30,311 bases of DNA from JBEKLJ01 sp050010255 (GCA_050010255.1 JBEKLJ010000010.1:1-30311); one strand, 5' to 3'. Counted from the first letter of the stretch, positions 1-7,251 are shown. The notes: a model not told the origin generated them from the sequence alone. Program-made: numbers and translations.

Positions 1-1716
1 GTACCCGTAGATGTGGAAGCCGTCGAGCGTGCCCCGAATCTCGCTGGTTACCGTGCCGAGGTCCTCGCCGACGACGATGACCTGGTTCCGCACGCTCTCC
101 AGCGCCAGGATGTGCAGCAGCTCGTCACAGTAGTCCTGGACGTAGCCGCCGTGCGCTGGGTCCATGCCCTCGGGAATCCAGTACAGCCGGAACAGGCGCA
201 TCACGTGGTCGATTCTGAGCGCCCCCCCGTGGCGGCAGCTCTTGCGGATTGACTCGACGAACAAGCGGTAGCCAGTCTGGCGGTGATGGTCATGGTCAGG
301 CGGCGGAAACGACCAGTCCTGGCCCTTGGGCGAGAATCCGTCCGGCGGCGCGCCCACCCGGCAGCCCGCGACGAAAAACGGCCGATAGGCCCAGAAGTCC
401 GCCCCGCAGCGGTCGGTGGCCAGCGCCAGGTCGTGGAACAGGCCGATCGCCAGGCCTTGGTCGCGCGCGTGCTGTTGCGCCCGCGCGAGCTGGAGATCGA
501 TCTGCCACTGCGTGTACTTGTAGAAGAGCACTAACCGCCAGTGTTTCTTCGCGAACGCCTCCACCGCGGCGGACTCCGGGTCGCGGTACTCCTCGGGCCA
601 GTCGGGCCAGATCCAGACGGCGGGGTTCCGGCGATGCAGGAAATCGTCGAGCGCGCACCACGTGGCGAACCGCTCCAGGAGGTCCGCCTCCTGCTCGAGG
701 AACTTCTGGAACGCGCGCGCCCGCGCGGTTCCGCGGCGATAGTCGTGGCGCAGGAACTGGGCAAAGGCCAGCTTGAGCGCGCGCAGCTTGAGGCCCCACA
801 CGCGCTCGTACTCCACCAATGCGGTCGAGCGCAGCGCCTCGAGCTCCTGTCCGGTCTCCGCCCGGCCAAACCAGCGTTGCGCCCGAGGCGAGGCGCGGAA
901 GTCCTCGATGCGCTCCGGGTCGAGGTAGAGCGGGTTCCGGTAGAACGTGGACGTGGGCAGGTAGGGGCTGGCGTTGAACGGCTGCCGGTTCGCGATGGCG
1001 TGCAACGGATTGAGCCCGATGAAACTGGCGCCGATGTCCGCGGCGGCCCAGTCGATGGCGTTCTCCAGATCGGTGAAGTCTCCGCAGCCCCAGTTGCGGT
1101 GCGACCGCAAGCCGTACAGGGCCAGCGCGATGCCGGCCGTCCGCCGCCCGTCCCCGACGGCCGCGGCTGTGTACGCCCGGTCCGGGCACAGAATCAGCGG
1201 CATCCGGGCCCGCAGGTTCTCGCCCTGCGGCCCGTGAACGGTCAGTTCGAGCTCGTGGTAGCCGAGCCGCGCGTCCGGCGGCAGCGGCGTCTGCTTGCGA
1301 ACCCAGGCGGCCCCGCCGAGATCGATGCGCCCGGCGCTCTCCAGGGCCGCGAGCGAGAGTTCCTGCCGGCTGGTCGTGCCGTCTTCCCAGTGCACCTCTA
1401 GTGTTGCGTGGGCTTGGGCCAGCGCGGCCGGAAGATGGATCGGGAAACCCGCCGGCCAGGCGCTCTCCCCGGCCACGCACACCGGCGGCAGCAGGCGGCC
1501 CCACTCGCTGAGCAGCCGCTCGCCGACGGCGCGGTCCAGGTCTTCTTTCGTCTCCGTCCGGATTCCCCTGGCGGCCAGAATCGCCTTCTTGACTTCGGGC
1601 GTCGTAACGTGCCAGCGTCCCCAGGTATCGCGGTATTCCGGCTCGATGCCCCAGGTGGTGGCGGCGCGCTCGAGCGCCTGCTGGTACGTGTCCGAAGGCT
1701 GAGAATGATGCGCCAT
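1..1716 (-). CDS. malQ: 4-alpha-glucanotransferase (amylomaltase, GH77), C-terminus cut by window edge
   Basis: Transfers alpha-1,4-glucan segments between maltodextrins in the cytoplasm (glycogen/maltodextrin metabolism). The reading frame is open from an ATG at 1716 to base 1 (572 codons) with no stop, so the C-terminus lies outside the window. An N-terminal region of about 190 residues precedes the GH77 catalytic barrel, as in the longer MalQ forms. GH77 landmarks are visible: NPLHAIANRQPFNASPYLPT near residue 236, a HDLALATDRCGADFWAY stretch, the nucleophile Asp503 in LRIDHVMRL and the acid/base Glu551 in GEDLGTV, followed by DGFHIYGY at the edge. A weak GAGG lies just upstream of the ATG. 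The gene diverges from nuoB, and no other glycogen genes are in the window. The family call is strong. Confidence 0.93.
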   Translation of the reverse strand, partial: MAHHSQPSDTYQQALERAATTWGIEPEYRDTWGRWHVTTPEVKKAILAARGIRTETKEDLDRAVGERLLSEWGRLLPPVCVAGESAWPAGFPIHLPAALAQAHATLEVHWEDGTTSRQELSLAALESAGRIDLGGAAWVRKQTPLPPDARLGYHELELTVHGPQGENLRARMPLILCPDRAYTAAAVGDGRRTAGIALALYGLRSHRNWGCGDFTDLENAIDWAAADIGASFIGLNPLHAIANRQPFNASPYLPTSTFYRNPLYLDPERIEDFRASPRAQRWFGRAETGQELEALRSTALVEYERVWGLKLRALKLAFAQFLRHDYRRGTARARAFQKFLEQEADLLERFATWCALDDFLHRRNPAVWIWPDWPEEYRDPESAAVEAFAKKHWRLVLFYKYTQWQIDLQLARAQQHARDQGLAIGLFHDLALATDRCGADFWAYRPFFVAGCRVGAPPDGFSPKGQDWSFPPPDHDHHRQTGYRLFVESIRKSCRHGGALRIDHVMRLFRLYWIPEGMDPAHGGYVQDYCDELLHILALESVRNQVIVVGEDLGTVTSEIRGTLDGFHIYGY

Positions 1717-1740
1717 GGCCTCGTGTCTGATTCTAGCAGC

Positions 1741-1756
1741 GGGCCATCGGTGGCCC
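1741..1756. other. Small perfect hairpin in the malQ/nuoB divergent spacer
   Basis: GGGCCA-tcgg-TGGCCC forms a 6-bp stem with a 4-base loop, 25 bases upstream of the malQ start and 68 upstream of nuoB. It could be an operator half-site pair or part of a 5' leader. No T-tract follows, so it is not an obvious terminator. Its role is unknown. Confidence 0.35.
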
Positions 1757-1823
1757 ACGCGAGTCCGCTCTGTGGGGCGGAGCGCCAGCTCCACTGCCCG
1801 GCGCTCGCCCGGCCCGTGGGAAA

Positions 1824-2405
1824 ATGGAAATCATGGAGCCGGCCAACACCGCTCAGGACCTGTGGGTGCTTCGGTCCGCGCGCGCTGAGGCCGAGGCCTT
1901 CGCGCGCATCGACGGCGACGCCTGCTACTTTCTCCAGGACGTGGTCCTGACCACCCGGCTCGACCGCGCCGTCAACTGGGCACGCAAGAACTCGCTCTGG
2001 CCGATGACGTTTGGGCTGGCCTGCTGCGCCATCGAGATGATGTCGATGAGCGCCTCGCGCTTCGACGTGGCCCGTTTCGGCGCCGAGGTTTTCCGCGGCT
2101 CGCCCCGCCAGTCGGACCTCATGATCATCGCCGGCCGCGTCTCCAACAAGATGGCGCCGATCGTGCGCCAGCTCTACGCGCAGATGCCGGAGCCGAAATG
2201 GGTGATCTCGATGGGCGCCTGCGCCACCTCGACGGGCGTGTTCAGCAATTACGCGATCATCCCGGTCAACCAGGTCATCCCGGTGGATGTCTACGTTCCC
2301 GGCTGCCCGCCGCGGCCCGAGCAGCTCATCCACGCCCTCATCGAGCTCCAGGACAAGATCGGGAAGCAGGCCGGAACTGCCGGTCAAATCCTGAACCTCG
2401 GATAG
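1824..2405 (+). CDS. nuoB: NADH-quinone oxidoreductase subunit B (NuoB/Nqo6), orphan copy
   Basis: Peripheral-arm subunit of respiratory complex I that carries the terminal 4Fe-4S cluster N2, which passes electrons to quinone at the cytoplasmic face of the membrane. The cluster ligands are all present: the tandem Cys67-Cys68 in GLACCAIEMM, Cys133 in GACATSTG and Cys161 in VPGCPPRPE. The length (193 aa) is normal for the family. Two starts are possible, ATG 1824 or ATG 1833, and neither has a strong ribosome site. Unusually, no other nuo gene flanks it: malQ diverges on one side and metK follows on the other. It is therefore a detached member of a split nuo locus or a second copy. The family call is certain; the pairing is inference. 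Confidence 0.95.
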   Translation: MEIMEPANTAQDLWVLRSARAEAEAFARIDGDACYFLQDVVLTTRLDRAVNWARKNSLWPMTFGLACCAIEMMSMSASRFDVARFGAEVFRGSPRQSDLMIIAGRVSNKMAPIVRQLYAQMPEPKWVISMGACATSTGVFSNYAIIPVNQVIPVDVYVPGCPPRPEQLIHALIELQDKIGKQAGTAGQILNLG

Positions 2406-2479
2406 GCCGCCGCGGGCGGTTCTCGCCGCCTCCGCAATAAAACCACCGCGCCGCTCGATTTAACAAGAATCCGCGCTGA

Positions 2480-2508
2480 TTGACGCTCCCGCCGCGCTCC
2501 GATAAACT
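2480..2508 (+). promoter_or_regulatory. Sigma70-type promoter for metK
   Basis: TTGACG (2480-2485) and TAAACT (2503-2508) are separated by exactly 17 bases, giving a good housekeeping promoter with a start near 2515. It lies between the nuoB stop and metK, so metK probably has its own transcription start rather than depending on nuoB. Confidence 0.6.
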
Positions 2509-2514
2509 TGAGGT

Positions 2515-2607
2515 TTCACTTCTCAGCAACTCGGCGGCCGTTCGGTGGGGCAACCGGGTCAAGGCCGTTCAAACGTTGATGTGGGCCTCGCCCAGGGAGG
2601 GCAATCA
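2515..2607 (+). promoter_or_regulatory. Structured 5' leader of metK
   Basis: About 93 nt of untranslated leader contains two potential stem-loops. The first is two-tiered: CGGCC 2535-2539 with GGCCG 2563-2567 outside, and CGGT 2543-2546 with ACCG 2553-2556 inside. The second pairs TTGAT 2576-2580 with ATCAG 2604-2608 (one G-U pair) around an inner GGGC/GCCC stem (2583-2593), and it encloses the ribosome site AGGGAGG and touches the GTG start. This layout could control translation. It contains GGCAACC, a string also found in SAM-I riboswitches, but the other SAM-I core elements were not found, so no riboswitch class is assigned. Confidence 0.4.
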
Positions 2608-3789
2608 GTGGCGGATCGACGCAGCTACATTTTCACGTCGGAGTCGGTGACCGAAGGACATCCCGACAAGATCGCGGACCAGATCTCCGACGCGGTCCTG
2701 GATTCGGTTATGGCGCAGGACCCGCTGGGGCGCGTCGCTTGCGAGGTGCTGGTGACAACCGGGCTTTGCGTTGTCGCGGGCGAGATCACGATCGATCCGG
2801 ATAAGTGCCTGCTCGACGTGCAGCAACTTGCGCGCGACACCATCCGCGACATCGGCTACGACAACGCGGCCTACGGCTTCGACGCCGACACCTGCGGCGT
2901 GATCAATGTGGTGCAGAGGCAGTCTCGCGACATCGCCATGGGCGTGGACACGGGCGGGGCGGGGGACCAGGGCCTGATGTTCGGCTTCGCCTGCGACGAG
3001 ACCGCCGAGCTGATGCCGCTGCCCATCATGATGGCGCACAAGCTGGTGCGGCGGCTGAGCGAGGTGCGGCGCCAAGGCGCGCTCGATTTCCTGCGGCCCG
3101 ACGGCAAGTCGCAGGTCAGCGTCGAGTACTCCGATGGCCGGCCGAAGCGCATCGCGGCCGTGGTCGTCTCCACCCAGCACTCGCCCGACGTGTCGCACGG
3201 CACGCTCTGCGCCGAGGTCAAGAAGCACATCATCGACCCGGTGATCCCGGCCGGCATGGTGGATTCTTTCACCCGGTTTCACATCAATCCCACGGGCCGT
3301 TTCGTCACCGGCGGGCCGCACGGCGACACCGGCCTGACGGGCCGCAAGATCATTGTGGACACCTACGGCGGCATGGGGCGGCACGGAGGCGGCGCCTTCT
3401 CGGGCAAGGACCCGACCAAGGTGGACCGCTCGGCGTGCTACATGGCGCGCCACATCGCCAAGAACATCGTCGCCGCCGGCTTGGCCCGGCGCTGCGAGGT
3501 CCAACTCGCCTACGCGATCGGCGTGGCCGACCCGGTCTCGGTTTCGGTCAACACGTACGGCACCGGCGTGGTCGAGGAAGGCCGCCTGGTCGAGCTCGTC
3601 CGCGCGCACTTCCCGCTGACGCCGCGCGGCATGATCGACTACCTCCAGTTGCGCCGGCCGATCTATCGCCAGACCGCCGCGTTCGGCCATTTCGGCCGCA
3701 CCGAAGAGAGTTTCACCTGGGAGGCCGTGAACAAGGCCGGCTCACTGAAGGAAGAAGCGCGGCTGACCGCCTCCGCCGTTCAGGGCTGA
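2608..3789 (+). CDS. metK: S-adenosylmethionine synthetase
   Basis: Makes S-adenosylmethionine, the main cellular methyl donor, from methionine and ATP in the cytoplasm. The 393-aa protein has the family's usual length and signatures: GHPDK near residue 17 (ATP binding), GAGDQGLMFGFA (signature 1) and GGGAFSGKDPTKVDRSA (signature 2, phosphate loop). The frame is open upstream to an ATG at 2545, but GTG 2608 is preferred. It has AGGGAGG (2594-2600) seven bases before it, and it starts the protein as ADRRSYIFTSESVTEGHPDK, where the family normally begins. ahcY follows 63 bases later, so the two form a methyl-cycle unit: MetK makes SAM and AhcY clears the S-adenosylhomocysteine left after methyl transfer. 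Confidence 0.97.
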   Translation: MADRRSYIFTSESVTEGHPDKIADQISDAVLDSVMAQDPLGRVACEVLVTTGLCVVAGEITIDPDKCLLDVQQLARDTIRDIGYDNAAYGFDADTCGVINVVQRQSRDIAMGVDTGGAGDQGLMFGFACDETAELMPLPIMMAHKLVRRLSEVRRQGALDFLRPDGKSQVSVEYSDGRPKRIAAVVVSTQHSPDVSHGTLCAEVKKHIIDPVIPAGMVDSFTRFHINPTGRFVTGGPHGDTGLTGRKIIVDTYGGMGRHGGGAFSGKDPTKVDRSACYMARHIAKNIVAAGLARRCEVQLAYAIGVADPVSVSVNTYGTGVVEEGRLVELVRAHFPLTPRGMIDYLQLRRPIYRQTAAFGHFGRTEESFTWEAVNKAGSLKEEARLTASAVQG

Positions 3790-3852
3790 GGCGCCGGCGG
3801 CGCAGAGGGCCCCTCGCGTCAAAGTGGACGCGGCCGGCCCGGAAGGAGCAGC

Positions 3853-5136
3853 ATGTCATCGACCAACCAGCAGACCTCGGTCGAGTGCGACGTCAAGGAC
3901 CTCGCGCTGGCCGACATGGGCAAGCGCCGCACCGAGTGGGCCTTCCAGTCCATGCCGGTCCTGCAGGCCATTCGCAAGCAGTTCATCAAGACGCAGCCGC
4001 TGAAGGGCGTCCGCATCGCCGCCTGCCTGCACGTCACCACCGAGACCGCGAACCTGATGATGCTGCTGCGCGACGGCGGCGCCTCGCCGGTGCTCTGCGC
4101 CTCCAACCCGCTTTCCACGCAGGACGACGTGGCCGCCACGCTGGCCCGCGACTACAACATCCCGGTCTTCGCCATCAAGGGCGAGTCCAACGAGGTCTAC
4201 TACTCGCACATCATGGCGGCGCTGGATCATCGGCCGCAGATCACCATGGATGACGGCTGCGACCTGGTCACCGTGCTCCACACCAAGCGCCAGGACGCTT
4301 TGGGCGAGGTGCTCGGGGGAACCGAAGAGACCACCACCGGCGTGATCCGCCTGCGCGCCATGAGCAGGGAGGGCGTGCTGCGCTATCCCGTCATCGCCAT
4401 CAACGATGCGCTGACCAAGCACCTCTTCGATAACCGCTACGGCACCGGGCAGAGCACCATCGACGGCATCATCCGCTCCACCAACGTGCTGCTGGCCGGG
4501 CTGAGCGTCGTGGTGGCCGGCTATGGCTGGTGCGGCCGCGGTGTGGCCATGCGCGCCCGCGGCCTGGGCGCCAACGTGATCGTCACCGAGGTCGATCCCA
4601 CCAAGGCCCTGGAAGCGCTCATGGACGGCTACCGCGTCATGTCCATGCTCGAAGCCGCCGAGATCGGCGACCTGTTCGTCACGCTCACCGGCAACAAGAG
4701 CGTCATCAGCCGCGAGCACTTCGAGCGGCTCAAGAGCGGCGCCATCCTCTGCAACTCCGGCCACTTCAACGTCGAGATCGACCTGGAGGCGCTGGCCAAG
4801 CTGGCCACCACCCGCCGCCAGGTGCGCGAGTTCGTCGAGGAGTACGCCCTCCGCGACGGGCGGCGCATCTACGTGCTCGCCGAGGGCCGCCTCATCAACC
4901 TGTCCGCGGCCGAGGGACACCCGGCCTCGGTGATGGACATGAGTTTCGCCAACCAGGCCCAGGCGGTGGACTACCTGGTCCACAACCACGCCTCGCTCGA
5001 GAAGCGCGTCTACCCCGTCCCGGAGGAACTGGACCGGCGGGTGGCCCGCATGAAGCTGGAAACCATGGGCGTCAAGATCGACCGGCTCACCCCCGAGCAG
5101 GAGCGGTATCTGGCAAGCTGGTCGGAAGGAACATAA
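3853..5136 (+). CDS. ahcY: Adenosylhomocysteinase (S-adenosylhomocysteine hydrolase)
   Basis: NAD-dependent cytoplasmic enzyme that splits S-adenosylhomocysteine to adenosine and homocysteine, relieving product inhibition of methyltransferases. AAGGAG sits just before ATG 3853. Substrate-site residues are visible: His60 in CLHVTTETANL, Asp134 in MDDGCD, Glu158 in GGTEETTTGV, and Lys189 and Asp193 in NDALTKHLFDNRYG. The NAD-binding Rossmann loop is GYGWCGRG (223-230). At 427 aa the C-terminus ends YLASWSEGT instead of the Lys...Tyr-Arg-Tyr tail that reaches into the neighbouring subunit's NAD site in animal and many bacterial enzymes. That places it with the shorter Thermotoga/archaeal-like forms. 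Function is secure, although some short archaeal relatives act on S-inosylhomocysteine. Confidence 0.96.
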   Translation: MSSTNQQTSVECDVKDLALADMGKRRTEWAFQSMPVLQAIRKQFIKTQPLKGVRIAACLHVTTETANLMMLLRDGGASPVLCASNPLSTQDDVAATLARDYNIPVFAIKGESNEVYYSHIMAALDHRPQITMDDGCDLVTVLHTKRQDALGEVLGGTEETTTGVIRLRAMSREGVLRYPVIAINDALTKHLFDNRYGTGQSTIDGIIRSTNVLLAGLSVVVAGYGWCGRGVAMRARGLGANVIVTEVDPTKALEALMDGYRVMSMLEAAEIGDLFVTLTGNKSVISREHFERLKSGAILCNSGHFNVEIDLEALAKLATTRRQVREFVEEYALRDGRRIYVLAEGRLINLSAAEGHPASVMDMSFANQAQAVDYLVHNHASLEKRVYPVPEELDRRVARMKLETMGVKIDRLTPEQERYLASWSEGT

Positions 5137-5141
5137 GAAAA

Positions 5142-5214
5142 GCTTGTGGCTTGTGGACGCGGGCTGATCCGCCTCCGCCAGCCGCCTGCCAGGGGCTACA
5201 GGCCCGCGGAGGCG
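5142..5214 (+). repeat. REP-like intergenic element with a hairpin over the tig ribosome site
   Basis: The ahcY-tig spacer starts with GCTTGTGGCTTGTGGA (5142-5157). Its last 12 bases, GTGGCTTGTGGA, recur exactly in inverted orientation at 24606-24617 in the aroF leader. Downstream, CGCCTCCGC (5170-5178) pairs perfectly with GCGGAGGCG (5206-5214). The 3' arm contains GGAGG (5208-5212), the only plausible ribosome site for the TTG start of tig, so the stem would hide it. An alternative pairing of GGACGC (5155-5160) with GCGTCC (5212-5217) competes for the same arm. Confidence 0.5.
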
Positions 5215-5221
5215 TCCTCAG

Positions 5222-6493
5222 TTGGCAGAATCTGAATCCATCAAGCACACCCTCGAGATCACCGTCCCGGCCGGCGACGTCGAAGCGGAAACGGCCCGGG
5301 TGGTCGCGGATCTTCAGAAGAAGGTGCGCCTGCCGGGCTTCCGCCCCGGCAAGGTCACCCCAGAGATTATCCGCCGCCGCTACGAGAGCGACATCCGGCA
5401 CGAGGTCCTCGAGAAGCTGGTGCCCAAGCATTTCTTCGCCAGGGCGGAGAAGGAGGGCCTGGCGGTAGTCGGCGCGCCGAACATCAGCGAGGTGCACTTC
5501 GAGAAAGGGGCGCCCTTGCGGTTCAAGGCCGAGTTCGAGGTGACGCCCTCGATCGAGCTAAAGGAATACAAGGGTCTCACAGCCCCGTATCAGGAGCCCG
5601 AAGTCGCCGACGAAGACGTCCAGAAGCGCATCGAGGAGCTCCGCGAGCAGAAGGCCGAGTACATCAACGTCGAACCGCGGCCGGTCGAGAACGGCGACCA
5701 TGCCGTGGTCTCCATCCAGAGCCTCGCCGGCGTCGAGGGCCAGCCCATCCACAACGACGAGCTGGTGCTGCACGTGGGCGGCGCGGATACGCTCGCGGAC
5801 TTCACCGGCAACCTCACGGGCATGAACCCGGGCCAGGAGAAGGAATTCGACGTCCGCTACCCCGAGGACTACGGGCAGGCCCGTTTCGCCGGCAAGAGCG
5901 TGCGCTTCCGCGTCCGCCTGAAGGGCATCCGCCGCAAGGAGCTGCCCGAGGTGAACGATGAGTTCGCGCGCGACCTGGGCGAATTCCAGAGCCTCGACGA
6001 GCTGCGGGAGGGCGTGCGGAAATCCCTGTTCGCCGAGCGGCAATTCGCCGCGGAGCAGCAGGCCAAGGACAAGCTGGTCGAGACGCTCGCCGAAACGCAC
6101 GACTTCCCGGTGCCCGAGGCGTTCGTCGAGCGCCAGATCGAGCTCCAGGTGCGGCGCCAGCTCGAGCTGCTGGCCGCCGACGGCGTCGACCCGCGCAGCG
6201 TCCGGCTCGATTGGGAGAAGATCAAAGCCTCCCACCGCGACCGCGCCATCCGCGACGTGAAAGGCTCTCTGCTTCTGGACAAGATTGCGGACGTCGAAAA
6301 TCTCTACACCACCCAGGAGGATGTGGACCGGGAAGTGCAGCGCATTGCCCGCCAGGAGCGGGAGCCGGTCGCGGCTTTGCGCAAGCGGCTCCAGGAGTCC
6401 GGCGACCTGGGCCGCATCGCCAACCGCATCCGCCGCGAGAAGACGCTCAACCTCCTTTTTGAGCACGCCCGCAAAGTGACGCCCTCGGCTTGA
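5222..6493 (+). CDS. tig: Trigger factor, ribosome-bound chaperone and prolyl isomerase
   Basis: Binds ribosomal protein L23 at the exit tunnel and shields nascent chains. The 423-aa protein has the three family parts: an N-terminal ribosome-binding domain with the signature loop GFRPGK (residues 39-44), a central FKBP-type isomerase domain (about 150-235, including FDVRYPEDYGQARFAGK), and a helical C-terminal chaperone domain. The start is TTG 5222, nine bases after GGAGG 5208-5212; no ATG or GTG fits better. It is usually followed by clpP and clpX, but here a toxin-antitoxin module follows. The ribosome site lies in the arm of a hairpin, which suggests possible translational control. Confidence 0.95.
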   Translation: MAESESIKHTLEITVPAGDVEAETARVVADLQKKVRLPGFRPGKVTPEIIRRRYESDIRHEVLEKLVPKHFFARAEKEGLAVVGAPNISEVHFEKGAPLRFKAEFEVTPSIELKEYKGLTAPYQEPEVADEDVQKRIEELREQKAEYINVEPRPVENGDHAVVSIQSLAGVEGQPIHNDELVLHVGGADTLADFTGNLTGMNPGQEKEFDVRYPEDYGQARFAGKSVRFRVRLKGIRRKELPEVNDEFARDLGEFQSLDELREGVRKSLFAERQFAAEQQAKDKLVETLAETHDFPVPEAFVERQIELQVRRQLELLAADGVDPRSVRLDWEKIKASHRDRAIRDVKGSLLLDKIADVENLYTTQEDVDREVQRIARQEREPVAALRKRLQESGDLGRIANRIRREKTLNLLFEHARKVTPSA

Positions 6494-6527
6494 GAGCAGG
6501 CCACGTCTCCGCTGCCGCGGCCTGCTC
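6494..6527 (+). terminator. Hairpin directly after tig
   Basis: GAGCAGGCC (6494-6502) and GGCCTGCTC (6519-6527) form a perfect 9-bp GC-rich stem that starts at the base after the tig stop codon. No T-run follows, so it is a weak or factor-assisted terminator, or an RNA 3'-end stabiliser. Confidence 0.5.
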
Positions 6528-6540
6528 GCCTCTGTCCCCC

Positions 6541-6567
6541 TTCGTCCCACGCCTGAGGCGTCTGGGG
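6541..6567 (+). repeat. Left copy of an imperfect 27-bp direct repeat flanking mazEF
   Basis: Matches 7225-7251 at 22 of 27 positions, same orientation, with shared cores TTCG, CCCACG and GAGGCG. It lies between the tig hairpin and the mazEF promoter. Confidence 0.45.
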
Positions 6568-6582
6568 AACAGGGTGCGCCGG

Positions 6583-6601
6583 GTAATTACGTTATAATTA
6601 C
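6583..6601 (+). promoter_or_regulatory. mazEF promoter -10 box inside a palindromic operator
   Basis: GTAATTA (6583-6589) and TAATTAC (6595-6601) form a perfect inverted repeat around a 5-base spacer. A consensus -10 hexamer TATAAT (6593-6598) lies inside it; no clear -35 is seen. AT-rich palindromes over the promoter are the usual binding sites of MazE-type antitoxins, which repress their own operon. The ribosome site AGGAGG (6605-6610) follows immediately, so the transcript leader would be only a few bases long. Confidence 0.65.
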
Positions 6602-6615
6602 GCCAGGAGGCGATC

Positions 6616-6867
6616 GTGACAACGCAGTTGACGCGCATCGGAAACTCGCTGGGGATCCGCATTCCGAAGGCGGTCCTTCGCCTGGCCGGCATGGAGGGGC
6701 GGCGGCTGGAGCTGAAGCTGGTGGATGGCGGGCTGCTCTTGTCTCCCTTGCCCTGCCCGCGCCAGGGGTGGAAAGAGGCGTTCCAACAGATGCATGAGGC
6801 CGGGGAGGACCGGCTTCCGCGCGGCGAAGCCGGAACCAAGTTCGACGAGGCGGAGTGGGAATGGTGA
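6616..6867 (+). CDS. mazE: MazE/AbrB-type antitoxin
   Basis: Antitoxin expected to bind and neutralise the adjoining MazF-type ribonuclease and to repress the operon. The 83-aa protein begins with an AbrB/SpoVT swapped-hairpin DNA-binding domain (residues 3-44: LTRIGNSLGIRIPKAVLRLA, then LELKLVDGGLLLSP) and ends in an acidic, Trp-containing tail (about 60-83), the part that in this family binds the toxin. The start is GTG 6616, five bases after AGGAGG. Its stop overlaps the toxin start by 7 bases (ATGGTGA), giving translational coupling. The symbol is used for the family; orthology to E. coli mazE is not claimed. Confidence 0.88.
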   Translation: MTTQLTRIGNSLGIRIPKAVLRLAGMEGRRLELKLVDGGLLLSPLPCPRQGWKEAFQQMHEAGEDRLPRGEAGTKFDEAEWEW

Positions 6868-7178
6868 AGCGGTTCGAGGTCTACCTCGTGGACCTCAGTC
6901 CCACGCGTGGCAGCGAGATCCGGAAGCGGCGGCCCTGCGTTGTGATCTCCCCTGATGAGATGCACGTCCTTGACACCGTCATCGTCGCCCCCATGACCAC
7001 CAAGGGGAAGGCGTACCCGACGCGGGTGCCGGTCCTGTTTCGAGGCAAGGCCGGGCGCGTTGTTCTCGACCAGATCCGCACAGTGGACAGGTCCCGCCTG
7101 GTGCGGCGGCTGGGCGAAATCAGCCCGAGCACCGGCTCGCACGTGCTGGCCGTGCTGCACGAGATGTTCGCGGAATGA
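6861..7178 (+). CDS. mazF: MazF/PemK-type endoribonuclease toxin
   Basis: Sequence-specific ribonuclease toxin of a type II toxin-antitoxin pair, cutting mRNA when the antitoxin is lost. The 105-aa protein shows the PemK/MazF pattern: an N-terminal strand with VYLVDLSPTRGSEIRKRRPC (Arg of the RRPCVVIS motif near residue 24), then DTVIVAPMTT, and VVLDQIRTVDRSRLVRRLG near the C-terminus. ATG 6861 is preferred over GTG 6855 because GGAG (6852-6855) sits five bases before it and it overlaps the mazE stop. The module lies between housekeeping genes and is flanked by imperfect direct repeats, as expected for a mobile two-gene insert. The RNA cleavage site cannot be predicted. Confidence 0.9.
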   Translation: MVKRFEVYLVDLSPTRGSEIRKRRPCVVISPDEMHVLDTVIVAPMTTKGKAYPTRVPVLFRGKAGRVVLDQIRTVDRSRLVRRLGEISPSTGSHVLAVLHEMFAE

Positions 7179-7224
7179 AGCCTGGGCCCGTGCCGGTCCC
7201 GCAGTCCGCTTTCCTGTGTTCTCT

Positions 7225-7251
7225 TTCGCCCCACGGCCGAGGCGCCTGAGG
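7225..7251 (+). repeat. Right copy of the 27-bp direct repeat flanking mazEF
   Basis: Partner of 6541-6567 (22/27 identical), located 46 bases after the mazF stop. Together the copies bracket the operator, both genes and short flanks. Confidence 0.45.

Noticed and set aside
296..1504. Long 402-codon minus-strand frame
   Set aside because: It is the +1 shadow of malQ: it has an Arg/Gly/Ala-rich, family-less translation, while the overlapping frame gives clear GH77 motifs.
2515..2607. SAM-I or SAH riboswitch before metK
   Set aside because: Only GGCAACC-like similarity was seen; the kink-turn, AAGGUGC/UCC core and P1 pairing of SAM-I, and the SAH pseudoknot, could not be found. Kept only as an unclassified structured leader.
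2805..4253. 482-codon + frame across metK and ahcY
   Set aside because: Arg/His-rich shadow frame over two well-recognised genes; no ribosome site or family.
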